Of a stretch of DNA of 64,000 nucleotides, positions 11,828-23,531 are shown piece by piece. Under the pieces are notes generated by a model. It was not told the DNA's origin, did no database searches, and was given only the letters and a program-made list of their open reading frames with translations. The stretch is from Megamerina dolium (taxonomy: Eukaryota; Arthropoda; Insecta; Diptera; Megamerinidae). The position numbers were made by a program, and so were the translations under genes. The stretch covers positions 30,059,073 through 30,123,072 of the forward strand of contig OY978526.1 of NCBI GenBank assembly GCA_963854835.1, given 5' to 3'. The stretch's first letter is position 1; every line of letters begins with the position of its first letter.

Positions 11828-13132
11828 AAGGGTTATCCATTTTGCGGTTTCAAAAGTAAATGTAAATAAAACACATATAAAATATTTTTTATCATGATAT
11901 TTCTTTTTTATTATAAAGTTCGAACGTTGACATTATGTGTGAAATACTACATCATTTAAATGACCACCACGCGAATTGTTGCAAGCATCGATTCTTTTGA
12001 GGTAATTTTCGACCATTTTTTGACACATATTGGGCGGTATCTCAGCCATAACGTGACGAATGTTGGTTTTTAGCTGCTCAAGAGTTAAAGGTTTATCTGC
12101 ATAAACACGGTCTTTCGCGTAGCTCCACAAAAAAAAGTCAAGCGGTGTCAAATCGCATGATATTGGTGGCCACTTGATATCGCCACGACGAGAAATTACG
12201 CGGCCAGAAAATTTCTCTTGCAATAAAGCCATATTCGCTCGAGTTGTGTGGCATGTGGCACCGTCTTGTTGAAACCACATATTCTCTAAGTCGTATTCTT
12301 CAATAGCAGGCAAAAAAAAGTCAGTTATCATATGACCATAACGCTCCGAATTGACGGTGACAGTCGTTCCATCGTCGTTTTCGAAGAAGTAAGGTCCAAT
12401 CACACCTCCGGACCAAAGAGCGCACCAAGCAGTGACTTTTTGTGGATGTAGTGGCCTCTCTTCAATTACTTGAGGATTCTCAGAACCCCAAATACGACAA
12501 TTTTGTTTGTTAACATACCCACCGAGTGAGAAATGTGCTTCGTCGCTGAAGAAAATTTTGTTCGAAAAATCGCCGTCCACCGCCTGTTGTTCAAGCACCC
12601 ATTCGACGTATCTACGACGTTGTGAATGGTCAGCTGGCTTCAGTTGTTGTGTGAGCTGGATTTTATATGGATGTAGGTGTAGATCCAAATGCAAAATACG
12701 CCATAATGTGCCGTAAGACAGTCCTAATTCCTGAGAACGACGAAGAATCGACACATTCGGGTCTTCGGCAACACTTTCACTTACAGCAGCGATATTTTCG
12801 GTGGTACGAGCGAAACGATGATGCACAGGCCTTACAGTATCTGTAACCGATCCAGTCTCTTCATATTTCTTCACAATTTTGCCAATTGCTTGCGTAGTTG
12901 GACGATTATGTAAACCATAATCTCCTCTTAAAGCACGATATGTGGCTGTGGCAGAATCACCATTTTTGTAGTAGGTTTTTACAATTTTAATGCATTGTAC
13001 GATAGTTACGCGATCCATTTTCGCAAATGTCAGACTTTGAACTGAAAAAGAAAGAAATTGTTTTAACAACTCAGTTTGACAGATGTCGAATTCTAGCCCT
13101 ATACTTTTGAAACCGCGAAATGGATAACCCTT
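11828..13132 (-). mobile_element. Complete D,D41D mariner-type transposon, copy 1
   Basis: A 1305-bp element with 31-bp terminal inverted repeats beginning AAGGGTTATCCATTT and ending GGTTTCAAAAGTA. The two ends differ at one base. TA dinucleotides flank both sides (11826-11827 and 13133-13134), the target duplication expected of Tc1/mariner. It contains one uninterrupted transposase frame. The right-hand subterminal region carries a short leader with a pyrimidine-rich tract ending in CAG, just before the ORF. Length, repeats and intact frame make it potentially autonomous. Confidence 0.95.
11933..13018 (-). CDS. Tc1/mariner-superfamily transposase, D,D41D type
   Basis: A 361-aa DDE transposase that would bind the element's inverted repeats and cut and rejoin DNA at TA sites. 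Start chosen at MDRVTIVQCI because it has a good context (gcgaaaATGGA) and the other copies share it. An upstream in-frame Met gives 17 extra residues. Residues 1-60 resemble the DUF4817-type N-terminal HTH; 65-120 (RTTENIAAVSESV, SYGTLWRIL) look like a second HTH. Catalytic Asp residues: D159 in FFSDEAHF, D252 in WFQQDGATCH, D294 in LTPLDFFLW. Exactly 41 residues separate the last two, hence D,D41D. Residue 286 is Ile where copy 2 has Arg (WPPRSCDLTPLD). No stops or frameshifts. Confidence 0.93.
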   Translation of the reverse strand: MDRVTIVQCIKIVKTYYKNGDSATATYRALRGDYGLHNRPTTQAIGKIVKKYEETGSVTDTVRPVHHRFARTTENIAAVSESVAEDPNVSILRRSQELGLSYGTLWRILHLDLHLHPYKIQLTQQLKPADHSQRRRYVEWVLEQQAVDGDFSNKIFFSDEAHFSLGGYVNKQNCRIWGSENPQVIEERPLHPQKVTAWCALWSGGVIGPYFFENDDGTTVTVNSERYGHMITDFFLPAIEEYDLENMWFQQDGATCHTTRANMALLQEKFSGRVISRRGDIKWPPISCDLTPLDFFLWSYAKDRVYADKPLTLEQLKTNIRHVMAEIPPNMCQKMVENYLKRIDACNNSRGGHLNDVVFHT

Positions 13133-13267
13133 TATATATATATGCGATATAAATATAATTTATTATTAAACCGTATTAAATATATTCCACAATGGAAAAT
13201 GTTAATTATACTATAGAGTAAAAAAAAAAAAAAAAAAAAACTCGAGATATATGTATAAAATAAAAAA
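13133..13267. other. AT-rich spacer with poly-A tract
   Basis: Contains a run of about 20 A at 13221-13240; nothing else recognised. Confidence 0.5.
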
Positions 13268-13610
13268 TGTCAAGTAAGTACAAAAGGAAGAACAAGAACA
13301 AACGAACCGACTGCTGACTGATCAAGTCAGAGTTGCAATTCGCCTTCTATGACGTGACACCAAAATTGAGACAGTGCGCGCGACGTAATTTTCTGGTGTA
13401 GACAGTCGCTTAATTAATATTACTTTATATTAAAAGGCACTCGGAGTAATATAGACTAAAACGATCTTTAGTTTACAAACAAAATTTAAGAGTGATAAAA
13501 AATGTTAAATATACATATTTTACATATAATACAAAAATAGATTTAAAAAAAAAATATTTTGTTTGAATTGTACAAAGTATATTTATACAAAGTGTTTCTG
13601 GTTGTCAACA
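13268..13610 (-). mobile_element. Copia-type LTR (probable)
   Basis: Minus-strand LTR lying directly 3' of a copia coding remnant. Its start is well defined: a polypurine tract (aaaaaggaggag on the minus strand, 13611-13622) is followed at once by TGTTGACAAC. The other end is uncertain. I place it at 13268 because the minus strand reads CTTGACA there, giving a TG..CA pair and about 343 bp. The second LTR is not in the window. Confidence 0.55.
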
Positions 13611-13622
13611 CTCCTCCTTTTT

Positions 13623-13990
13623 GTTCAATTCTTTCAGATCACAACATTTTCCTAAATTTTTCAAGTTTTGCTTTGGCTAATGGTTTGGTAAATAAATTAG
13701 CTACCATTACCTCTGAAGAGCAATACTGAATATTAATCAAATTTCTCAAAGCCTAAACTTTTATAAAGTGTAATTTTATATCTATATGTTTAGATCTTCC
13801 ACTGAAATTTTCGCTGCTTAACATCTTGTTACAACTCTGATTATTTTCATAAATCTCAACTGGAAATGTTACTGCATAGCCCATGTCATTCAATAATTCA
13901 TATAACCATTTCATTCCTTGGTCGCTTCTACAAGCACAATGTATTCCGCTGCGGTAAATGAAAATGAAATGCAACCTTGCTTTCGCTAAG
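13623..13990 (-). pseudogene. Ty1/copia polyprotein, RNase H C-terminal remnant
   Basis: The minus-strand frames encode the end of a copia-type Pol: LYELLNDMGY, VEIYENNQSCNKML, SGRSKHIDIKLHFIK, then a stop, then INIQYCSSEVMVANLFTKPL. This is the hallmark EDNQSC / KHIDI.YHFI / DLLTKPL series of copia RNase H. It is broken by frame changes near its N-terminal edge (the AEYI..TKE block is scrambled) and by a stop after LHFIK. It sits immediately before the polypurine tract and LTR, as expected for the 3' end of pol. Truncated remnant, not functional. Confidence 0.85.
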
Positions 13991-14257
13991 CCCAGTTAAT
14001 TGGCCCACCATTCGCATAGAGTAAGTAAGTAAGTAAGGTAATGAAGAAAAGTCTTTTGCTTTTTATAGTTCGCATTGTTGCTAGTTTTTCAATCTTCGTC
14101 TTTTGATATATACTTTTTTTTGAAAAAGTTACCATAATATATTGTATTTTCTGTTGCTCTTGAGATAAACTCAAAAAATACGAATTATTCGTGTGTCTTC
14201 AGACGTATCAGTAGCACAAGAATAAAAGCAAGAATTAGAGGAAACTGAACCCATAAA

Positions 14258-14593
14258 AAAATAAATATGTAGCACTTAAAGCCCCTTAGGGTTCTTTGAC
14301 CGAACTTCCCTTTCATTACTGTTGTGCGTGTTAAATTTTGGACAGTATTAGAGGGGATCTAGTTATTTTAGCCGGTTCCGAACGGCAGAACATTTTCCGA
14401 GCTTTGTCACAGAGTTCTTTTAGAAGCTTTTTGATGGCAAATTGTTACTGCCGGAAGAATTGCCAATTGTTTGCCGACAGGTGGGTACCGCTCGAAAGAA
14501 AAATCTTTTCGATGTTATGCTTCAACCGGTTATTGAACCCACGACCTACAGATCAGAAGGCCAACACACTATCCACTGAGCAAGGTGAACCCA
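14258..14593 (-). repeat. tRNA-derived SINE, copy 3
   Basis: Nearly full-length minus-strand copy. The tail (tagcacttaaagcccc on plus) is at the left, the body holds tttgtcacagagttctttta and gccgacaggtgggtacc, and the B box region (gaacccacgacc) precedes a damaged A box (ccactgagcaagg). No target duplication found by eye. Confidence 0.88.
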
Positions 14594-15600
14594 CAGATAT
14601 AATTTTGTGCTGTACTCTCCTGTAATAAAGGCAATCCCTGATTTTTTTTTGAACAGTTTGCTATTTCCTCCGCTTATTTTTTTTGCTAATAGGTCCGAAC
14701 AAGGTATTAAGTTTGGAAATTTTTTAATTAATAATGAAGGATTGCAAGAACTTGTTTAAATTATTTGCAAGAACTACTATAGTCAGAAGCAAGACTTCGA
14801 ACACTGTTAAATTCTACAGAATCCACTATAACGTCAATTATAAAATAAGCTTCGAAAACACATGATATGATCCTTATTTAAAAATCGGCAAAATGTAACA
14901 TACGACTTTTATTTATTCGAACGACACAGAAATTTAAAATTTGTTTTACTTTAACCATTTACTTTTTATTTACTTTACATTTTTATCACAATTCACAATT
15001 ATCATCACCATCAATATGGCATCACATTCTTGATACATACAATTTGATACCGCATGTTGTTGATACATCATTGCTTATGTAAATATAAACAATAAAATTA
15101 AGCAATAAACATTGTCACTCTCACATAGCATTTAAATTCAACGTAAGGGTATTTTTCCTCCCATGAGAAATGTTGCATGAAGTTTTGAAAAAAAAAAAGA
15201 ATGTATTCATATTGTATTGTTTTTTTTTTTTTTGCAAGTTTTCACTTTAAGGTTTAACGCGCCTTTTTCCTTAAACACACACACACACATATGTATGTGT
15301 ATATAAACAAAGTTGCTCAATCGTCTTTTACTTCTAAATATGTACATATATATCACATCTGTATATCTTTCATTTTTATGACTCCAACAAACAAACAACT
15401 TACTGTCTTATATATTGCATATTCTATTCTTCTTACTAACATACTCAAAGAAAAAATACACACATACATTCATATGTGTATACTCGTATGCATGTCATGC
15501 TGGGAAGAGTCAACACCATAAACCATGTTAAGATGATTATCAACAACATCGACAATAACCACAAAAGATAGAATACACCTGTGAGTAAATATGTATATAA
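14594..15600. other. AT-rich non-coding DNA
   Basis: No gene or element recognised. Short poly-A/T tracts and an (AC)n run near 15276-15290. Confidence 0.55.
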
Positions 15601-16181
15601 AGGGTGATTTTTGTGAAACTATAAATTATCAAATATATGATATAAAATGAGCAAAAGTTAAGTGACTTTATGCAAATGGTTTAAAACTGTTTTGTGACCG
15701 ATGTCATGAGTGCCTCTTTAATCTTGAAATATCGGCAAGGAATCGACGAAACTTTTACACTATAAGAATCACCTTGAACGTTATTCACAATTTCTGTTGT
15801 CAATCTTGCATTTTCTCCTCTATCGAAGGAAAAAATATATAACATTTTTGCTTTGTTAACTTTCATGTTTTACACTCTATAACTCATAACTGAATTAACC
15901 AAGCAAAAAACTGTAAACGAAGAGTCTTTAGTACAGAATGTCACCTTTCCACTTAGCAGAATTTTGAATATATCTGATCAATACGTCACGAGCCAGATCC
16001 ATCTATTATAGCACAACATGGATTTATTTTCCCCTCACCAATATATTTTTGTCATGCTTAAATATGAAAGAGGTCCTTTTAAAGATCCGTGGACAGTATG
16101 ATAGCATTTTTTGACAGCGCTATCTTGAAAAATAATTTTTGTTCAAAAATTTTGTTCACAAGGCTTTAAAAAAACACCCTG
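15601..16181 (-). pseudogene. Degenerate mariner, probable
   Basis: Ends look like decayed inverted repeats: agggtgatttttgtg at the left and the complement of agggtgttttttt at the right (caccctg at about 16176-16182), the latter next to TA. On the minus strand from 15866 an N-terminal HTH-like stretch reads MKVNKAKMLYIFSFDRGENA then TEIVNNVQGD, similar to mariner FFFDKGENASQTAENVN blocks. The catalytic domain is not recognisable. Family assignment is tentative. Confidence 0.5.
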
Positions 16182-17432
16182 TAGCTAAGTACCTAAGAGC
16201 ATCTATACATGTATGTGTGATGTCTTAGTGTACCGACATATTTTCTTACAAGGATTATTAATTAACTTTTGTTTTGTTGCACATATTATTCACACGCACT
16301 TGTATGTGCCCTTGGTGATGAATCTTTACTTACGTCAAAGTGAAAAAACAAAAAAAACAAAAAAAAAAATTAAATAAATGAAGAGTCGATAACACAAGAC
16401 AATACTAAATATTGTTGTACAATATACACATGGGTACACAAAGGAACAGCGAGGGTAAGTAGGTTAATTTCTGGCACATATGGGTATGTTGTTTAATTAA
16501 AAAAGTTAACTCAGTGTGTGTATGTGTGTGCGACTGGAAGAAAAATATTTCGAAAATATTTTTGAAATCTTAAGTTATATTTAGAGCTTAATATCGGAAG
16601 TGAGTATATACATATCATATAAAAGTTACAAAGAGTTCAAGATAAAGTTCATACGAGTGAAAACGATTGAAATCATACAGAAGAAGCAATGAGATTGGGT
16701 ATTATACCAGGCGCCGAATAACCTTTGCTCATTATTGTTATTCAGCATTGTTGCAAGTGTTGTGTATTAGCGATTTTATTAATTAAATAGCCAAATACCA
16801 TCATTTAGCTAAAGAAGTTTCTACTATATAGTATACGACGACTAGTTAATTCCAGTAATCATTTCATTGGCATTGGCTTTATTATTTTGATCATTCTCAT
16901 ACCAATAAAATACTTTTGTTATCAGTTTTCATATCCTAGGATGATATCAATTGTTCTCACATCATCATCATCATCATTGTCGTCCCAATCAATATCATTG
17001 ATTCTTTATACTATTTAATGAACTCTCTGAATCTGTCACTGTGAGTGGTGGGATGACTGAACTGAACTGAATGCTGGTTGTTATTATTTACTACACTTCC
17101 TACATGCTTCCTCTTATACTTTTCATCGTATTGATTTTGGCATTTTGTTGATTTCATCTCATTTAATCACTTATAAACAGTGTTGCTAATTTATTTCAAC
17201 CACTGCCTACATATACTTGTATGTACAACTGTGATTGGCTTGTTTGTCGGACCCGCTGGTCGTGATGCCATTTATTGTAGCATATATTGATAACTTAAGC
17301 TTTGCTATATTATTTTTATCATAAAATTCAATGTATCACAGTCTGTTGATTGATTGATTAATTGACACTTTTCTCATTAATTAACTAAATGTCGGATATT
17401 GAACATTTAAATGTGACTCCTTGTAGTATGTA

Positions 17433-17466
<34 letters not shown>

Positions 17467-18734
17467 CTATTCTAGATTATTTGATATGACTTTATGCAAT
17501 ATTTATCTCTATATTATAAGTATATAATGACATTTTATCAACGAACACAAAAATCATATGAATCTGGATTAATCAATTTATTTGCATTATAAAGACAACT
17601 AACTGATGCTTCTACTAAATCAATTTTTTTTTTGTAGTAGTAGTTCATCACAACAAAACAAAAATTGATCGCATTTAATTAAAGGTGCAAAGTAGCAATA
17701 TTATTTGTATTTTATACCAGCCACCCCAATATATATTATTGCATGAAAAATGACCATTCAGGTAAATTAAATATGTTCATACAATAATATAAATTGTTGT
17801 GATTCTAATTAGATGATCTCATTTTGATATGGCAACATTGGTAAAGTCAATTTAATTATCAAACACAAATCATGAAAGAACAAGAATGGCAGAATAGCAC
17901 AAGAAAACAACAACAACAACAAAGCACTGACTGTGATTTATTTACATCATACAACTGAAATTTATGTTAATTACAAATAAATAACAGTATTTAGTTGTGT
18001 AGCGTAGGCAGTTAGATGTATACACACACATACATACATGCATACCTACATAGAAACCAGTACGTATGCACTTAAGTACTAAAAGAATATTTATCTCATG
18101 ATAATAGCCATGCAACAGAGTGAGTGAAAAAGAGAGAGAGAGAGAGCACATAGTTCTATAATTTAAATTATAATACATTTATTACACCATAATGCTTTCT
18201 ATATCTTCCTCTTGTTGGCACTTGAATAAAAATATACGCGCTTACTTAGTTACTATTAAATGCATCACTCTTTCATACTTGCCCATAGAATTGCTAGAAA
18301 AATTTACATGCTGATGATGATTTACCCAGCAAACATTATGGTTCAGAAAAATATTCATAATACTAAGAACATGGAAGAACAAATCTATCGTATTTTTATT
18401 CTTTATTAGGTGACATTATCTTCTTTTAGAAACGATAATTTAACTTCTGCACCCTCCTCAAATAGGGATTTGCATTCAGCTGTCTAAATTAATTATGCGC
18501 AGCTTCATTTGAAAAAATTTCACTCTGAGTCATACCGTGAGCTTTAAACAGATTATGTCTCCCCCTACATGGGATTCATTTAGGCTCGAGCTGGGCCTTT
18601 GTGTTGTCAAAAAGAACAAAAATCAAGAATTAAGATAAATAGAGACAAAAATAGTGGTGTGAAGAGAGTATTGTAGAATATCAAGAGAAAGAGAAAAGGT
18701 AATAACTAATCGCCATTTATATGTTGTCAAAACA
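16182..18734. other. AT-rich non-coding DNA
   Basis: No gene recognised. Includes (ATC)n near 16960-16978, (GT)n at 17435-17464 and (GA)n at 18129-18147. Confidence 0.6.
17435..17464. repeat. (GT)n microsatellite
   Basis: About 14-15 GT dinucleotides, uninterrupted. Confidence 0.95.
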
Positions 18735-19600
18735 CCCCGAGATGTAGACTAAATGAGGTAGCGCCTTAAGTCGATGGGTCGACTTGTCAAAAATGTACTG
18801 CCTACGATATACAAGGGTAAAATATTTAATGTTGCTCGTCTACCACCAGCCAGTGTCCAGTGATGACTGCGACAGTCGTGCTGATAAAATTTTGGCTTAG
18901 TGTGATAAGGGGAGGCCCCCTTGTAGTCGCATGGGTCGCTTTTATTTGGATTTACTAAAAACATTACGTTTTACAAAAAGTTTGCAGGTGCAAAACGGGG
19001 TATCAGCAACATTGTTCGATGCTAGTCAGTTGCAGTTTCCTGGTTCAATTCTCGGAAATATCACTGTGCTCTGTGTACCCAAAGTATGTGTATGTATGAA
19101 TGCTTGGATATCTCTTTTAGAGACTGTAGGTTTTAAGGATTTTTTTAAAAGTTTATTTCTACTTTTATCAAAAATTTTATAACAGCCTGGCTGGCAGTGA
19201 AAAGGGGAATACCTTTGAAAGATAGGCAGTTGCAGTTTCCTGGTTCAATTCGCCGAAATATCACTGTGCTCTGTGTACCCAAAGGATGTGTATGTATGTA
19301 TGCTTGGATATCTCGTTTAGAGACCGTAGGTTTTGATGATTATTTAAAAAGTTTACTTCTACTCTTATCAAGGATTTTATAGCAGCTTGGCTGGCAGTGA
19401 AAGGAAGGGAATATCTTTGACAGATATTATTTTTTGCTTTATCCAATCTGCAGCCTCATTTATGACTATAATCTCTGTTTGTATGACATTGCAGTGATCT
19501 GGGAGTCAGAAACTAAGCTTCAAGTTTGTCGATTATGAGAGGAGTCCACTTTTCACTTGAAGTCAGAATTAGTAAATACATGTGTGTAACATCAATTGCA
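18735..19600 (-). pseudogene. Non-LTR retrotransposon, RNase H and C-terminal remnant
   Basis: Minus-strand remnant of a Pol C-terminus. From right to left it shows FRLPDHCNVIQTEI (RNase H with the catalytic Glu position), VINEAADWIKQ, SQAAIKSLIRVEVN (block of the third acidic residue; the Asp before SQAA is altered), SLNEISKHTYIHILWV, and farther left VAVITGHWLVV, matching the LTGH motif that follows RNase H in such elements. Stops and frame changes are numerous. Its RNase H block is duplicated in tandem (see 19027-19430). Clade not assigned; the upstream reverse transcriptase is absent. Confidence 0.75.
19027..19430 (-). repeat. 200-bp tandem duplication inside the RNase H remnant
   Basis: Two adjacent copies with an exact 200-bp period: cagttgcagtttcctggttc begins at 19027 and again at 19227. 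They differ by scattered substitutions over the whole unit. Both contain the SQAAIKSL-to-ILWV part of the same retrotransposon RNase H on the minus strand. Confidence 0.9.
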
Positions 19601-20728
19601 ACGCCTATTAGTTTTAGCCAAGGTGATTGTGGAAGGAGCTAGCACGGCGGTCAACATTCTGGAATACTAAATATGCGTAAATCTTTGTGTGAACTTTTTT
19701 CCGCAACTCCTCCATATCAAATCTCTTCTTGCTGACCTTGATTCAGCGATTAACCGAAATCATGAGGAGCATTAGGTGTTTTCCTCGATGTTTATCAAAT
19801 TCTTCAGTGGGTAAAGGTAAAAATTGAACGATATTCGAGATTTTGTTGAGTTATATTCGATTCGGCTAAATTTTAATGTTAATTCACATTCGTATGACCT
19901 CTTTTAAAACCTTATATGCTGCACGTGGGTCTAGTGATGATTGAAATAAAAGCTATAAAGTTTCTATAATCAAATAAAGTACGCATATGTATTTAAGATC
20001 AACATATTGAGACAAGTTTTTGAAGTCATAAATCAGAGTGTTCATAATATTGTATGCTGGGTTTATTTTTCTATCTATATATTGTAGATATAAGGTATAC
20101 AGCTATATATTGTTTTATCGTACAATGCCTAAAATCATGTAATGAATCTGTGTTTACATTGTTCGCTGTTTTTGTTTAATTCAATACAACTTTTGTGCTT
20201 ATTTCCATTAGCCCTGCAGGTGATAGAAATGAGCATGTCGCAATTGGCTCTCTTACGTTCTTATATATCATATATTCATTAAAATGTATTTAGCCACATT
20301 TCGATAGAAGTTTCTCGCAAACTTTCTAGGCTTCATTATAAATACGTTGTGTTGTAGGAAGTAATTATTTATTTGTTGTTGTTGTTGTTATTATTATTGT
20401 TGTTTTGTTACATTGTCCATTTCTATAATTGAAATGAGCAGAGAAGTTTTCAGAATTTCCTTAACCTTGCATATAAACTCGTAAATACTTATACTTATAC
20501 ATTAAGTAATGTATGTGCGATGAATGTTACTTGTTTATGTGGTGCAAGTTAAAAAAAATCTATGGATTAAAAAAAATGTCTACTCATATAAAGTTGACCA
20601 AAATTTTAATTAAATGAAATTCTGTTTACTACATAGTGCGATTTTTGCATTATTTTCTTTATAAAGCTCAAAATATAAGCAAAAGTCATCGGAAAATTTC
20701 ATTAACGAATATCAGCTCCTTATGAGTT
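19601..20728. other. AT-rich non-coding DNA
   Basis: No gene recognised. A (GTT)n/(ATT)n stretch lies near 20375-20410. Confidence 0.55.
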
Positions 20729-21960
20729 TTTCGAATCAATCTCTATAATTATTAGGAAGAAAGCCGAAAACATCACGTACTTTTTACAAAGAACCGTTTT
20801 TTTCAAAATAACTGCACCCTTTTTGGCCAGTGAATCTGCCATTTCATTGCCTGCATGCTCCTCGTGTCCCGATACCCAAATTAGAGTCACAGAGTTCCTC
20901 TTTGTTAAGATATTGAGAAGTTCGAAGCATTCCCAGACCATCTCAGACTGGAATGGGAAATCCATTAGTGATTTTAGAGCTGCCTGACTGTCTGAAAGAA
21001 TGCATATGTTGGTTTTTCGAGTGCCCCTACGTAGACATTCTCTGACAGATAGCTCTAAGGTTAAAGCTCTAACCTCCGCCTGAAAAATGGAAGCTATTTT
21101 TCCCATTGCAATTGCCTTCCGGAAATTTGGCCCTACAATTCCCGCTCCAGCACTACCATCTTCCATTTTGGACCCATCAGCGTACCATAGCTGTGAGCCC
21201 TGCTTTAGAAATATTTCGTTGTATTCGAAGAGTTTGGAGAATATAGGTTTTTTATCCATCCTGTCAAAAACCGTGAGGCCCGGTGAATTCCAGACTACGT
21301 CTAGAATCTTCATATGCTGTTTTAGGTTAACTTCTTTCATGTGAATAGAGTTCGGAAGCCTTATGGCTGCACTGGCTGCTGCCTCTTGACCACAAGATGT
21401 AGAGGATTGAGACCTGTGATCATTCCTAACTCTGCTGTGGGGCTAGTTCTCATCGTTCCCGTTAAGCTCAAACAGGCTATTCGATAAATCCTGTTAAGGA
21501 TCGTCTGAGTCCCAACTTGATTTACCTTGGGCCACCATGCCAGAGAGTGATAAGTGATTATTGGTATTATTACAGTTTTGTAAGACCACGCCATCATTTT
21601 AGGTCGTAGTCTCCATGTTTTACCATACAGCCTTTGGCAAGCGAAGATATCCCTCAGGGCTTTGTTCGTGATGTATGATAAATTGTTGTTCCAAGTAAGA
21701 GTTTTATCCAGAATTACTCCCAAATATTTCTTCTCCTCAGAGAGTGTTACTTCTGTTTCACCTAACTTCAAGATCCCTAAATTGAACTTCCTTCTCTTCG
21801 TGAAGGGTACCAGCGTCGTTTTGCTAGGGTTTATCTAAAGTTGTTTCTCTTAACACCAGGCTTGTGTGATGTCAAGAGCTAGTTGCATGCGTTCAGTTAC
21901 GGTAGAGTCAAATTTGCCTCTGACCATAATTATTAGGGCACATTTAAAATCATGAAAAAT
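20729..21960 (-). pseudogene. I-like non-LTR retrotransposon: RT thumb and RNase H
   Basis: Minus strand. From 21950 leftward the frame gives TERMQLALDITQAW, INPSKTTLVPFTKRRKF, KKYLGVILDKTLTW, then FACQRLYGKTW, the reverse transcriptase thumb region. After a frame change near 21340 comes an RNase H with its acidic set visible: LWYADGSK, FQAEVRALTLEL, ILSDSQAALKSL and WVSGHEEHAGNEMADSLAKKGA. Defects are stops inside the INPSK segment, the frameshift before RNase H, and loss of everything upstream (endonuclease, palm). RNase H itself is uninterrupted for about 130 codons, so the copy is not very old. The presence of RNase H favours an I-type element over jockey proper; exact clade is inference. 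Confidence 0.85.
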
Positions 21961-23520
21961 CATTCTCAAATGTTCACGAGATACTTCCGTTTTTTTTTTC
22001 ATAAAACTTTTTAGTGTAATTTTGACAAATTGATGGTATTTGCTATATTAATCTCATAGACACATACATTTCCGGATACCTTTAAGGTTATTTACTGATA
22101 TACAAAAATAAGTTTTGGAAGACACATTTATCTACAAAAAAAAAATCAGCACACATATCACAGCTGATATCAATTTTATGTACGCATAATGTTTCGACGT
22201 CTTGTAGAGTAAATTGAAAATATTTAAAATATCAAGGTCATATGCACATCATGTGTGCACAGTGTGTTGAAAAGTCGCATCATCGTCGTCATTATTTTAT
22301 TGAAACTCTAAGACCAAATAAGCAAACACCATATGCTACTACACTACACTTTTACATTCTATACATTCACTTACATACCTTATGCAACAGGGTGGTTGTT
22401 GGTTGGTTGTTTGGTAATTGATTAGACTTGTCAGTTAGCATTCGGTCGATGTGCATGGCAATTCAATGGGTGTATTATATGTAAATGAAATAATTTAATT
22501 AAAATTCGAAATTTTCTCACCATCTACAACAGTATCTGTGTGTAAATCTGTTGATGTTGGGCAATTTAAATAATAAATTGTAACAATTTATTCAAAATGG
22601 TTTAAATTTAAATTAAATTCTTTGTTACCTTATAGTCACCATCAGCCATCAGCCCGCACTGCTGTAACCTTTTTTTTTTTTTTGGATTGGCAACATTATA
22701 TCAGTTGAGAAATTTATTTACAACAACATTTGGTATTGTGAAATAAAAATAAACAACAACAACAACAAAAATGCTTTTAATTAATAATCTTGTCGTATAT
22801 TTTTCTCTTCCTCAAAACAAATGCGCCTAAAAGTTTAGCATAAAGTTAAACCATTTCCTTTATTTCTTTTGTATTTTGAATGGAGTGAGTACGGTTTAAT
22901 ATTTTCTGTTCAGTCAGTTTTGCAGTCTGCTTTAAATTGTATATTGTTGTAGTTATAAATTTGTCATTTTTCTTTTTCACTTTCATACGAAATATTTGTA
23001 TCGCATGTCGAGCGCGAATAATATTATATTTATCCTTTGTTGTTTCGTTGTTGTTGTTGTAAGCACTTTTAAGAGAGTGTTTTTCTGTTTTTTTATTTTA
23101 CATGATTTTTTTTTCGTCTTTTTGTTTTTTTTTTTTACTTAACGCCTAATGAACATCTATTCAGATGCAAATTAGTCACTTTACAGCTTCTTTTGCAATG
23201 CAATGTTGATTTTGATATGGGTGCTTTTACTTAGATGGAACACTAAATTTAGTTTAGACTCTGTATAAACATATTTACATAGATTTACTTGTATGTACAT
23301 AGTCTTTGCATTATATATTCTGTTTACAACATTATTATTTCAATGATTTATCCTAAATTCGTTATGACACCGAACCGAAATGAAAAATGTAATTCTCATG
23401 TACCTATCTAATGCCATCATCATGAAAGGGGCAGAATGTTGATTTGGATACGCTATTTGGTTTGTTTTTGGTTTCGTTCGACAAATGTATTTCATTGGAA
23501 ATATTTTGTATACAAAAAAA
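21961..23520. other. AT-rich non-coding DNA
   Basis: No gene recognised. T-rich and (CAA)n/(GTT)n tracts at about 22671-22684, 22756-22770 and 23047-23061. Confidence 0.55.
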
Positions 23521-23531
23521 ATCTCCTTACA

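Noticed and set aside
19038..19050. B-box-like ggttcaattc in the 200-bp repeat as a tRNA or SINE
   Set aside because: No A box upstream; the sequence is explained by the RNase H remnant.
18931..19382. Two similar plus-strand open frames (QLQFPGSI-type) as a duplicated gene
   Set aside because: They lie antisense to a tandemly duplicated retrotransposon RNase H, and the differences between them are mostly amino-acid changing.
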